NCBI GenBank assembly: GCA_024734555.1
Contig: JANPWX010020040.1
Span: forward strand, 1,640,241-1,704,240
DNA from: Trochalopteron elliotii
Taxonomy: Eukaryota > Chordata > Aves > Passeriformes > Leiothrichidae
DNA length: 64,000 nt
Reading direction: 5' to 3'
Shown here: positions 38,281 to 50,258 of the stretch, piece by piece
How positions within the stretch are numbered: position 1 is the first letter of the stretch
How the letters are laid out: every line of letters begins with the position of its first letter
Position numbers and translations under genes: made by a program
The notes under the pieces: model-generated
Seen by the model: the letters and a program-made list of their open reading frames with translations, nothing else
The model's database searches: none
Told to the model about the DNA's origin: nothing

Positions 38281-40758
38281 CCCTGCCATTTCTTATGCTG
38301 GGGTGACTAAGTATTGCAAGCTCTCTATTTTACATCCTGAAAATAAGATGGCTCAGAATGCTTGGAAATAGTTTATTCCACCATTCTATTTTCCTGGTTT
38401 TTTCCCCTGTCCTGGTAAAATATTTTTTCATACAGTCAATTTCTGTACCTAAACAGCAATTCTTCTCATGGTTCTGCAGGATCCCTCCTCTCCTGTTTGT
38501 CAGCTTAATTTCTTCTGCTGTGGCATGGAATGTGTAATAGCAAATCTAGCACTCAAATTCTTCTGTTTCTTAATTATCTCTGCCCTGTCAGCTATATCAG
38601 TGAAAACAAGTTGGCATTAGACAACTCAGATACAAGTAAACATCAAATTGTGATAATATAGAGTCCTGCATTACTGTCATTATGGAAAAAGCTGTTTCAG
38701 GGAGGCTTAAAAATTAAATAAGCCCAGCACTTCTAAATGGCCAAAAACCTAAAGATATTTAAATTATTCTTCAATATCTTAATCATCCAGGAGAATCATG
38801 ATCTTATATAATGGCCATTTTAAATGAAAGGTTTGCTGCTCTGCACGGTTACCACTTCCTTTCTAATTGTGAATTAAAGTATAATTTAGGGTGGCTGCGT
38901 GCCAACTTGACTAGAAAAATGTAGACAGTAACTCTGGTTGAAAGAAAGGGGGGGAAAAGCAGTTAGATTTCTTTAAGTAATAGAAAATCACTCACCAAGT
39001 TGTACTTTAAAACAAAACGCTAGAGCTTTAACTTGACAAACTGACTTGAATTAAACCACAGAACAAAAGTGCTTGCACTGTAAATCTTACAGGGCAGAAG
39101 TGATGGTAGGTTATCATTCTGTTTATTAGCATGCACTTTGGAGAGTTCAGGGCAAGTATGGATATGCATTCATTCCATTTTATGCTGCATATTACTGAAA
39201 ACACATTCCTTATAAATAATTCATAAATGCATTGTCTAAAATTTCAGATTCCAAAAACACAACACCGTTTTCAGCCTTATGCTTGCTTGGTCTTCAAAAT
39301 GGAAGCAGGCAATTGGATGGATGGACTTCACAAACCTGATAAGAACCCATCAGTCAGAATTACACTCCAGAGGTAAATTCAAACATCTTCCAGCCTCTGA
39401 TCCCTGTAAGCAAGGCCATGATGATAGACCCTGTGCTTGTGCTAGCAGTCCTTTGGTAGGGAACAGATAGAAAAAGGGAAATGGCGGAAGTAACCACATA
39501 GTGAGGTGTGGTGGGAGAGCTAGTAAGTTGAAATTGGGTAGAAATCCAGAGTAATTTAAATTTAAGGTATATTAACAGTCAAAATACAAAGGGTGACTAT
39601 AGCTTGTCTCGTAAGAAGCCCATTTTTCAGACCAGACTGCACTAGAAACTTGAGCTCTGCTTCTTCTCAGCATTTACTGGTATTGCTTTCTTTATGACAT
39701 AGTACCTGGCACCATCTTTATACCAGCTATGCTAGCATGAGAGAGGTGAATAGGCTCTTGCACTTCATCTAAAGTCTCATTCCTGCAGGAAGAAAAGTGA
39801 CCACAACACGCAAAAGAATCTGAAGTATGCTTCACAGGCTAGAGTGCTTAGGGGTTATACACACTCTGATTTCTGTATCTTGCTGAGATTATATTTGTAG
39901 CTTATACTCAGTTGTTTTTTATCTTTGTACCACGTTCAGAAGCCTGACATCAGATAGCAACTGCCTTTCAGCCAGATTTGCATTCACTTGCTCTGTACTA
40001 CTCATCTCCCAGTGACAGGCACACACAATTTTGGGTACCTTATCTAGAGAAACCTTTGGTGCCCAGCTTCTAACAGAACAAAAGCCCACAATCTCCCTAT
40101 GCACCAGCTCTTTATATGAACTCATTCCCTCCAATTTGCCTGAGAACAAACATTGCGACTGAGCTCAAATACTTGGCATCCCAATACACTGACTGCTTGG
40201 GTGCAGAACATATGTGAAAAAACAATGTTCTCATAAAAATTGTATTCCAGTACCCAACTGCTGTAAAACTTCCCACTCGGTACTCTAGTGTGGAAAGACT
40301 GGGACTATCTGTCACTCCGCTCATTTCCAGGTGTGCTGAACTCTCTGGGGTAATATTTAAATCAGTTGAGATTTCATACATCAAAGATGAGGATACATAA
40401 TTCAAGAGGAGCCACTGAGATAAAACAGTAGCTGTAAAAAATACAGCATGTTGGTGGTGCCTGGTTTAGCATGTCAAAGAGGGGCCACTGCTGGCGAGGA
40501 GCCACACGCCGCCGGCACCAGAGTGGGTCGTGTGGCAGAGCAGGCACAGCCGCTGCAAGCTTCACAGGGACACAGCCACCGAGCAGCTCTGGCATTGTGC
40601 AAGTACGGGGTTGCAAGGCACCCTACAGAAAAAAATAGCAGTGAGGCCCGAAACACCAGGCGCTCAGGCCCAGTGTCCCTTGGCTACAGTCATCACACGC
40701 TAACAACCGCTTTCAAAAACTTTACACAGGTGGCAGGTGTCCCACTGAGATAAATTAC

Positions 40759-40876
40759 CTACTTTCAGCTGCTGAACAGATGGGCAGGGAAGTGAAATTT
40801 TAGTTTGTTCATTCCCAGCAGTAACTAGCAAAGACGATCTCGGCTGCTGCAGGATTACTTTTTGATAGCCACACAC
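40759..40876 (-). CDS. Candidate internal exon F of the same minus-strand gene
   Basis: This 118-base exon has acceptor 'ggactgtttgcag' and donor 'AAAGTAG|GTAATT'. Only the frame entering in phase 0 is open, which is the phase left by exon E. It reads VCGYQKVILQQPRSSLLVTA and then GNEQTKISLPCPSVQQLKV, and exits in phase 1. The end (SVQQLKV) runs directly into exon H as QQLKVELRNSEMLLEDT, a spacing of hydrophobic residues that could form a short coiled coil. This is inferred from composition only; no family is recognised. The other two frames contain stops, which makes a chance open frame less likely here. Confidence 0.5.
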
Positions 40877-41044
40877 CTGCAAACAGTCCACAATTCTGTT
40901 AAAACTATGTAAGGTCATTAATACATTACAAAATAAGGCAGGGCACTTAGCACCTCAAGAACCTGATGGTAGGTCTCTCATTCCCATATTCTTTAGAATA
41001 TACTCTAGGCTGAGAGGCACCAGAAAGTGTACAGAGAGGGATCT

Positions 41045-41705
41045 CAACAGGCAGGAGAAATGGACTCACGAGCATCTCACAATATGCAACAACAGGAAAT
41101 GCCTGGTGCTGTACTTGGGGAGGAATAACCCTAGGCACCAGCACATAGCAGGTTTGACTGCTGGAAGGTAGCTTTGCAGAGAAGGACCTGAATACCTGTT
41201 GTCCTGATACACAAAAAGCCCTGAACAGAAGACAGCAAAGGCCAGAACTGCTGGAAGGTTGAGGGAGTTGATCCTTCCTCTCAACTCAGCACCAGTGGGA
41301 CAGAGCTGGAGTGCTGTGCCCTGTACTGGACTCTCCAGTATAAGAGCCATGGACCCAATGAGGATGATTAAGGCTTTGATGTATCTGATACAAAAGCAAA
41401 ACGTGAGAAAGCTGGGACTGTTCAACCTGGAGCAAATGCAACTCAGGGTAATTTCACCAATGGGTAAAAATTCTTGATATGGGCAAGGGAAAAGGCTAGA
41501 GCCAGGCTCTTCTCTGAAGTGCCCAGTGAAAGGAAAAAGAGGTAATGGGCACAAATTAAAATACAGGAAATTCCATTCAAATGGAAGTAAAAAAGTTTTC
41601 TTGGTATGTAGGTGGTTGAAAATTGGCACAGACTGCCCAGAGAGGTTGTTCATCAACACAGACCAAAAAGGCAAAAACTGACTACCAAGGACTGGATGTT
41701 GACCT
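41045..41705 (+). mobile_element. CR1 LINE, 5'-truncated copy
   Basis: Clear sense CR1 text: 'cttggggaggaataacccta', 'ctttgcagagaaggacctga', 'gagaaagctgggactgttca', 'gagccaggctcttctctgaa' and 'gactgcccagagaggttgtt'. Many indels and stops show it is dead. The 214-codon frame on the minus strand (41,066-41,710) is its antisense shadow. Confidence 0.87.
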
Positions 41706-43711
41706 ACCACACATTCAGTGCAGGCATGCTACAAACAGGGAAGTTTAAAATACCAATCAATGCCTAAGAACCAGGAATCCACAAACAAATCCAAACATTA
41801 ACCAAGGACTTCTGCCCAGAAAAGTTTGCAACTCATGAAAACCGGGATTATGGGAAACCTGATGATATATCTGAATAAGGCTTTTCCCTCCCTTTTCCAC
41901 ATACTTCTCCAAGTCACTTGCCACTATTCACATGCAAATTTATCGCAGTGTAGCCCAAACTCTGTACATATTCTTTTTCTTTTTTAATAACATGGTCATA
42001 GCCACACTGTAAAAAACTTAACAAAAAATAGTTTTAGTATCTTCCCTTTAAGCTTGCAAATATTTTCCTGGCAGAACTCCGGAGCTAACTTTACAGCAAG
42101 ATCTCTCAAAGGAAACAGAATTAAAAAACACTCAAAAAAATAACACTGCAAAATGAATGTGACCCAGGGACTTACCCTTCTATGCAACAACACGATCAGA
42201 GTGCACAGAGACAGTGAAGTCCGCAGGGCGTGAAATTAAAATTTTCACACAGATACAATGAAGTAATGATACAATGTTACAACCTTGGCACAAAAATCAT
42301 CTGGTTTGAGTAAAGTCAATGTCATGTGATGTTATGGTTTGTGCACTGGTAGAAAGGGTCTGCTGCTAAAAAGTTCGTAACAAAACAGAAGAGGCAAAAG
42401 CAAGAAAATGGTACAGCTAATTACAACAGACCTGTACATTCTAGTGATCCAGACATCCCCTAAGATGCTCATCACAGTCAAATCTGGCTGTCAGTGCAGG
42501 CTGAGTTAAGAAAACACACTTATCTTTCATGTCTAGAAATTTAGATGCTGAGAGGCCATTAGGAGATAAGAAAAAGATTAGCAAGGAAGGGGGAGGGAGA
42601 GAACAACTGTCTTATGAGGTCAGTTTGTTGCCTACAAACGAGGTAGATATACAGGTTCAAAATTCCAAGCATATGGATAAGAACAGGGATGCACAGAGCA
42701 ATTAACAGAGTCAAGCAGAAGCTGAGATGAGCAGCAGCTGGAGCACTGTTAAAGTCCTTCTAGGAATTGCTTCACCTGTTACAGTAAAAAGAAAAGGCAG
42801 TGCTGGAAGAACACTGGCTCCTCAGCAAGGACAAGGTCATCAGAACAAGAGAGGAGCTTGAAAAATTCTGAGCAGAACCAGCCACAAGGGCACAGGCACT
42901 TTAGAAGACCATGTCACATCAGAGTGGCACCTGCAAAGCAAGCAACCTTCATACTGCAGATACACCAACACAGTCCCACAGGGAATCATCTGATACTCTG
43001 CAGGGAGCAGGATGCATTTCATTTATGAGAGTATGAAAAAGTCTCTCATAAATCATACAGTTGCTTGTACATTAGGATGTTTCACAGAGACCCAACAAAC
43101 TGACAGACATGCATGTATTCTATAAAATATATTTACAGGCCTGAACTCTGTGGGGGAAGAATGGGAATTCAGTAATACTACTCATCTCAAACCACAATTT
43201 TGTGATCACAGGCACAGAAGTTAAAGCATGCAAGACCTACTGGCAATGTATTTCCAGTAACCCTCTGGAAATGTAACAGAGAAAGTCAGTCTAACAGTGC
43301 AAAGGTCATTCCTTACAAGATAAGTTTCTCATCCTACTGATCCAAGACGGTACACACAGAGAAACATACAGCCAAATGTGACTTAATAAAAACTTCAAGT
43401 CTTCAGCTTATTAATTTTTTTTAAATTTTTCTCATTTCATTCCAGTGATTTCATTAGGTTAGACTTCTTCATCTTTATTATAAAATAATCAGAACTGAAA
43501 TGTTTCAATAAACCGAATTTCTGTTTTAAGTAGTAAAAGATGATTCAACGCAGATGAAGCAAAAACGAAAGTTAAAAGTACAATGGCATTAGAGGCTTTC
43601 AGAATATACTTTAAAAGCTGTTAAATACATAAATTATATATTAGTACTCCAGAATGTCTTTGATAGTTTTTACATTAAAAAAAAGAACTGTATCAACATT
43701 TTTTTTTCCGA

Positions 43712-43800
43712 GACTAATAGAATAGTTTGGGTCAGAAGGGACTTTTAAAGGTCATCCAGTCCAATCCCCTGTAATAAGCAGGGACATCTTAAACTAGGTA
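43712..43800 (-). mobile_element. CR1 LINE 3' end, short copy
   Basis: The plus strand reads 'atagaatagtttgggtcaga', 'agggacttttaaaggtcatc' and 'agtccaatcccctgtaataa'. This is the bird CR1 terminus in antisense, truncated after about 90 bases. Confidence 0.86.
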
Positions 43801-45689
43801 ATCTGCACTATGTTCTCCAGCAATGTTGTTTGCCAGGAACAAAGCAAAATACTTCAAAACTTACAGATGGGAAGAAACAAAGGTGAAAAACAATACTTAA
43901 GTCACGACCATTAAAACAGAGAGAGCTGTTAGTACAGGGCAGATACAATATTACTCTCAGTAAAAGGTTTAAATTTCCATATTTCCAAATGATTTCCCTC
44001 CCAACACACTCCAACTAAAATAAATAATTTGTTTTTTTCCCCCCTCAGAGGGCTATAAACTAAGTACCATCCCAAAACCAACACAAAACAGATAAAAATT
44101 AACATACATGGCCCCAAACTACTGGGGAACTTGAAACATGCTGCATGGAGAAATTTAAATGTTAAATATAACCAGTATATACAACTAAATTAATGGTGAA
44201 AAGAACAGCAAGATACTGTTTTCCTTCAGGATTATCTAAATATTGACAAGATAGCTTCAGTGCTCTAGTCACAGCCCATCACAAAGCCAAACAACAATGA
44301 TCAATAGCATGTGTTTTTGAAAATGAAATGTGGCCTAGGAAGAGAAAAAAGTCACGCCTACAGTAGAAACTGGTGCACTCAGCTTAAATAAAGACCTGTA
44401 AACAGAGACTACAACATCACATTCTGATTCCTTCACAATTCTGTCTAAAGACATGTTACCTGATTCAGGGTTCACCAAGGTAAAGCCAACAAAATAAAAA
44501 CATATTCAGTTCAGTAGTTCAAAGTTCAATATTCTTTACACTGAAACACCACCATTACTCTCCCTAAACAAATGTAGAAGATACATTGGCTCTTTCATTA
44601 CCCTACCCAGGAAAAATCAGGACCCAAATCTTCTGTTATGATGTCCTATTGAACTCAGGACAGATAAGTAACATGGTAAGATTGAGACACGAGCCCAGAT
44701 ACTGGGTTTTTCGCAATCAGAAATGTCTTAACATGGATGATAAGAGACAATAGTTATTTAAAAATAGACAGCTACTTAAAAAACATTCTTATAATCCATG
44801 TATTAAGAATTATTTTAAAAAGCGGTATAAATTAGAGGAAATTACAATAACAATCCTGAAAAATGTGGAGTTTAGAAACACAACAATGATAAAAGGTCAG
44901 GACACAAGCTTACTGCTGGTTTCTGTCTTCATCTACATCATCTGAATAAGCCATCTCACAACTCTGTCTGATGCCCACCAGTTTTTCCAGTAGACAAGAC
45001 AATAAAGAATTGCTCCCTACCCATTTTCTGCAGGTCACTTTTAATTTTATAAAATTGTAATAGTATCCTAAATGTAGTCATCTCTTTTCCAACCTGAAGA
45101 GTCCCGGTTGTGCTGTTCATTCCATAAAATCTCTCTCACATCTGGGAGCAATCTATTGCACTCTGCAGATGTGACAACCAACACACTGCTAGTTCAAGGA
45201 AGGGAAAAAAATACCACAAACTCACAACCAAAAATCCCACAAAATCAAACCCCAGAAAGAATTCCAGCCACAGACTAAGGGTTATTCTGCTGAAAGCATT
45301 AGGTCCAATAACAAATCCCACTTTTAAGAATATAAAATATAGGAATTTTAAGTTAAAGCTAGAAGAAATGAAGTGATGAAAGGAACAGAATGATAAAGCC
45401 ACAGGAGAAAAACTTAATGAGATGAACATACATTCATCATGTGGGAACTTACAAAGTTTCTGTAGTTACAGAGGAAAAAGTGGAAGACCTGTTTGTATCT
45501 GAGATGTCCTGCAAACAAATTACAGAACAAATCAACATGAATGAACAGTAATGAATTACTGGGATCAGCTGGTACATACTCAAACTTCTGAAGGACCTCA
45601 GGTATGAAACAGCTGAACTATTAACTGTAGCATGTAACTAAATGCCTGAAATGCCTGAAACTGCTTCACTTCAGGGCAAATGCAGGATT

Positions 45690-46330
45690 TTTTTTTTAAG
45701 TGATCTGGAAAGATATAGAAATCTTCAAATGAAGAGGTCTAATGAACAAGCAGATTGATAGAAATTATAATAAGGAATTAATAAACTCGATATTTTCATA
45801 GAGACTAAATACAAAGTCTTCATTCACTACGGACCTCTACAAGATTCATAAGATTATTATGCATCTAAAAAAGGAAAGTATAGTTTATATAGTCTATGTG
45901 GAGTTTTGAAAGTCCTCCAGCAAAATCTATTACCAAAGACTTAAAAACTGACATAAACTAAGAGAAAAATCCATTAATGGATAGATAACTGGCTAAAACT
46001 CAGGAAATGAAGAGAAAACATTAAAACTGGTCTGCTATAAAGAGGCCAGAGAGGTCACCAGTGGAGCTCACAGAAATCTGTGAGGGCCTGAACTCTTTAA
46101 TGCATTCACAAGTGGCCTAGAGAAAGGACAAATAAGGAAAAGACATTTGCTGACTATACTACCCTATTCGCGGTAGTCAAAGAAAAGCTGAATGTCTTTA
46201 TTGAGGCAGAAAACTAGAATATCACAAAGGCTTAAAAAAGCACATTAAAAACTGGAAATGAGGTAAATCAGACACTATAAAGCAAGCACTGGTTACTGTC
46301 CTTAAGTGACAGAGAGGCAGGAATTTATTT
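45690..46330 (+). mobile_element. Old CR1-type reverse-transcriptase fragment
   Basis: The best part is 46,035-46,160, with 'agaggtcaccagtggagctc' and 'gcattcacaagtggcctaga', which resemble the CR1 'ggtgttccccag...' and FADD-preceding text. The flanks to about 45,690 and 46,330 are included on weaker similarity. Confidence 0.45.
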
Positions 46331-46989
46331 TTGAAGCAGGAAACTCATCAGCTGGAAATAACTGATGAAATACCTGAGAAGACAGCGTTGTGTCTGCCTG
46401 CTGAGACCATCCCTGGGTGCACAGCACATCTGACAGGCAGGAATGGGACAGGACTGGTGCTATGCCCTGCTCAGACCAAAAATCAGTGTAGTACCACAGT
46501 CACTGGTGTTCAAGTTACAGGGTGTCACCAGGTCACAAGAGTTCAAAACAGTCACAATATTTATTGAAAATGTTACCACATCGCAACCTCGTGTCCTGCT
46601 GGAAGAGATGCTGCATGCTCACAATCAGGCACATACATACCCTGTCCCAGAGTGGAGGGCTCTACATCATTGACACCTAAGCCCTTCGATTCATAATGCA
46701 AGCATTAAAAGTGTATTAATAATCAGGGCACTGACCATGCAGCACATAGGTTAACCCTGCATTTGCCTCCAACCCATAATGAAAATATGAATGACAAACA
46801 ACTTATTTTTAGTTCCACATATACAGCTATAAGAGGGATAAGGTGCCAGTGTGTGTTACTCCAGGCTTATTCTAGAGCTCACAGGATAACAGGCATCACC
46901 AAAAGGATATTCAGCTAGTTCTAAAATAGAATAGTAATGGTAACTAGCTCAGTTGTTCTCAAGATAAGCAAGAGAAATTGCACCCTAAC

Positions 46990-47180
46990 TACACCATCAT
47001 CACAGTTAAACATCATTACTGCATGGACCAGCCAAGCACAAAGATGTGCTGTGGCAAGATCCTGCCCTAAGGAGTTTACAGCCTGAAAGGAAGCCAGGAA
47101 AGTGAAGGAGAGAAGAAGACGGGAATTTATTAAGCATAAGCAATATGGTGGTAGGATGGCGGACACATCTTTTGGAATAA
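46990..47180. repeat. Ancient interspersed repeat, unnamed
   Basis: 'gatcctgccctaaggagttt' followed by 'acagcctgaaaggaagccag' is a diverged match to the same 'ctgccccaaagagcttacaa' class seen at 35.6 kb. Confidence 0.45.
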
Positions 47181-47469
47181 AGGCTTCTTAAAGTAAGATG
47201 CAATTATCCTGCATATATTATTCATTAATTCCTCCCATCTCAAAAATAAAATAAACCTCAAAAAAATAAGAGGAAATGCCTCAGAAAGATCAGAAGAGAA
47301 ATTACTACAGTACTAGGAACAGAACAGTTGCTTAGAGAACCATGAAGACAGGAATCAAGACTGATCTTACCTTGCCAAGCTCTCTAAAAATTGCCATCAC
47401 AATAATTCTAAAAAAAGTTTTTAAAAGCATAGGGCAGAACACTCAAAGTATCAGTGCAGGAAAAAGACA

Positions 47470-47541
47470 CAGGTTTTGGTTTGTTTTGTTGTTGGTTTTT
47501 TTTTGGGGGGGGGGTGTTTGTTTGTTTGTTTGGGTTTTTTT
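47470..47541 (+). repeat. G/T-rich tract with T9-G10
   Basis: A mixture of 'ttggtttgttttgttgttgg', nine T, ten G (47,505-47,514) and 'tttgtttgtttg'. It gives false open frames on both strands. The G run is on the plus strand here, opposite to the one at 36.6 kb. Confidence 0.92.
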
Positions 47542-48004
47542 GACAAAGGAGTAGAGGAAAATACAGAGGAACCTGAAAATACTTTGAGGCTGTTTTCATT
47601 GCTATGATTACAAATGCAAACAGGAATCCAATGAACCAACATTCTCTTAAGATTTGACATGGTATTTCAGAAGCTGCAAATGCACATGGGGAAAAATTGT
47701 AAAAAAACAGTAATTAAAATAACAATGAAAATGATGCAAAGATTTAAGTCAGTTTCATAACATGATCTGTACTCTATTTCCCTTTGCTTATTATTACTTT
47801 CAAACTACAATCAAGTTATTGTCATACCACTGAATGATGGAAACCTTGCCAACTACTTCAAAACTGACACGTTTTCTGTTGCACTGAGCATTCCCAGAAG
47901 ACATTTCCCCTCATTTTAATACAAAATCCTGTCAGATCCATGGAGCTGAAAAAAAAAATGTGTAAAGGATACATAGCTGTAACAGACCTCCCCCAACTAG
48001 TCGA

Positions 48005-48295
48005 GTTTGGAATAAAAGACGATCAAAAAAGACTCAAAGATCCAGTGCTAGATTAATGCAAATGTCTGCTTGTTTGCAAGTACACTTTTTGATTAAACTG
48101 GCATACATCAAGTACAATTAGAAGGGTTATTTATAACTAAGAAATACATAATTCTGCATTTTAATGAGGGTGACAATTACAGCCAACAGTTGGTAATTAA
48201 CATTAATCCTTTTGCACTGCAAATCAGAATTTCCCAATATGATTTTCATTGTCAGCAATGGACACACCAAAACTGTTATTGCAAAGTAGCTATTA
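48005..48295. promoter_or_regulatory. Candidate conserved non-coding element
   Basis: A repeat-free AT-rich stretch with TAATTA-type words ('gttggtaattaacattaatc', 'tgcactgcaaatcagaattt') and no open frame of note. It sits in the intron between exons E and F. Same reasoning and same limits as the block at 26.0 kb. Confidence 0.22.
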
Positions 48296-50209
48296 AGTAG
48301 GCTCTTTGACACAAATAGGTGTTCTGTTACACACAGTAAAGAAAGAAGCCAATGATGTGTTAAATTTGATAACCTCAGATGTAAATACAGAATGTCACTT
48401 CAAAATTTACTTGATGTTGACAACACAAAATATAATCGAGGCTTATCATTTTTATGGCCGAACCCAATTCCAAGTTTCCCAAGAGCCAGGCTTCACAGGT
48501 GAAATCTGATTTCAACACAAGCTTAAAATCTCCCATTGTAAAATTTGGTTTAGATCCCAGCCCTGGTTTCACATCTGCATTTCCCCCCGAGACTTCAAAG
48601 CTTTTAGTGGTTGTAACCAGAGCAGATGAGGAGTGTTTGCCCAGTTGGTATCAGTTTCCACAGCAGAACTCTGGAGCAACTACCAACCACAGGAATCACT
48701 ACTGAAGGATTTGCAACTGTAGCAAAATCTTATTGCACATTCTTTCTACAAGCAGGTTATTGATAAAATTTCAGTTCTCAAACTCGCTGAATTTTAAATC
48801 CCAATCTTCTCAAATTACTTTAACATATTTCTATTCCTCAAGTAAAAATTTCTCTGAAAGTAAGTTCCATGTCTATAACGAATGTTGAACTTATTAAACA
48901 CTTCATTTCTGATATCTGTAATCGTCAGAGAGATTTAGATTTGTTCTGTGTGTCTTTCCAAAAGAGAGGGTATTTCTATTTTAGCCTCTCAGTTGTTGTC
49001 TTTTCAGAGAGAAGCAATAGAAAACTCTTTTCATACTGGTCTTTAACAGAACAAGAGACCTAGCCCAAACCCTACCTAAAGCAAAAGATCACAATGCAGC
49101 CAAGTAAATAAAGCCTCTACAAGAGTGCTGAGGTGTTCACCACTTGGGTCAGGCAACTGAAGGGGGATCAGTGTCAGACACAAGTAAATGAGAAGGTAGA
49201 AAAGTAGAACGGTTAGCAGTAAGCCAAGAAACCTACAATGCACTTCTTACAAAGAGCTGTAAAATTCACATTTATTTTGTAAGTATGATATAGATGGGTT
49301 ATTTCTACATACAGAGGTGCCCAACTAAAATCAAGATAAGTGATATTAATGTCCTATGGTCAGTATTATTGAACCTCGAAAGCAATAAAGTATGAGTCGA
49401 TAAATATTACATTTGCAACATAGTTAACATTCTTCTACTGTCTCTGGCACTTATTACACATTGTAACCGCAAGTCTACAATACATTATTCATATTTGGGG
49501 TGTCACTGAGTGATGGATTGCTGTAAGAGAGGCTGTCCTTTAAATAAATCAACAAATAAAAATGCAAATGTTAACATTTTCAGCCACAACTTTTTCCATC
49601 TTGAATGGGGAATGAAAATTTCACATTATATCGACAGCCAGCAGAGAGAACAATTAACAACCTACACTGTGAATAAGAGAGATTAATTTGCCAATGTCTG
49701 GTTTTATCACTTGCATATGGAACTACATTGGACTTTTTGCACTGCTGGCTTTCTTAGGGAGTAGGCAAAACTTGCGTCTCCTACCACATTCAGAAACTAA
49801 CTCATCACCCTACTCCAAACACAGTTTTAATCTCTATAAATGTTCCTAAGTTAAATCTGGAATGAAAGTTTTCTGCTCCTTTTGAATCTTGAGTGGTGTC
49901 TGATCCTAAGGGCAAAAAAAAAAATTCTATTTCCTTGGCAGTGCTTGCTTAGACTCTACTGTATAAGAAACTTCAAAAATTGTCTTAAGTTGATATCCAT
50001 ATTTAAGCATCCAAAATGCAAAGATGTGAAAATCAACTACCACACAAGTAAGAGAAGAGCTTGAATCTCATCACTGTCATATTTCCTAACACTCAGCGCA
50101 ACAGATCTACTTTAGACTATTCCAGTGTGCATTATTAAGTATACAATTCTGCACATTATATTTTACATCAGATATTAATTTGCTTAAAAGTCCCTGAGTA
50201 CACATTCAC

Positions 50210-50258
50210 CTGAGATGTGCTGGGCAATTGGGTAAATAGTTTTGTTTTTAAAATGTCC
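50210..50258 (-). CDS. Candidate internal exon E of the same minus-strand gene
   Basis: This short 49-base exon has acceptor 'aaatttgtgtttag' and donor 'TCTCAG|GTGAATG'. In the phase set by exon D, the first base completes a Trp codon and the exon then reads DILKTKLFTQLPSTSQ, ending exactly on a codon boundary. A second frame is also open over so short a length, so the frame choice rests on its neighbours. The next fitting exon (F) is about 9.3 kb further on in transcript direction. The product is unrecognised. Confidence 0.38.

Noticed and set aside
45136..45429. 97-codon minus-strand frame rich in Phe, Leu and Ser
   Set aside because: It is a pyrimidine-rich frame resembling translated low-complexity intron; no partner exon or family match.
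47370..47412. 37-base segment after a strong T-tract acceptor, peptide IIVMAIFRELGK
   Set aside because: It needs phase-2 entry, but exon E ends in phase 0, and joining to exon D would create TGA.
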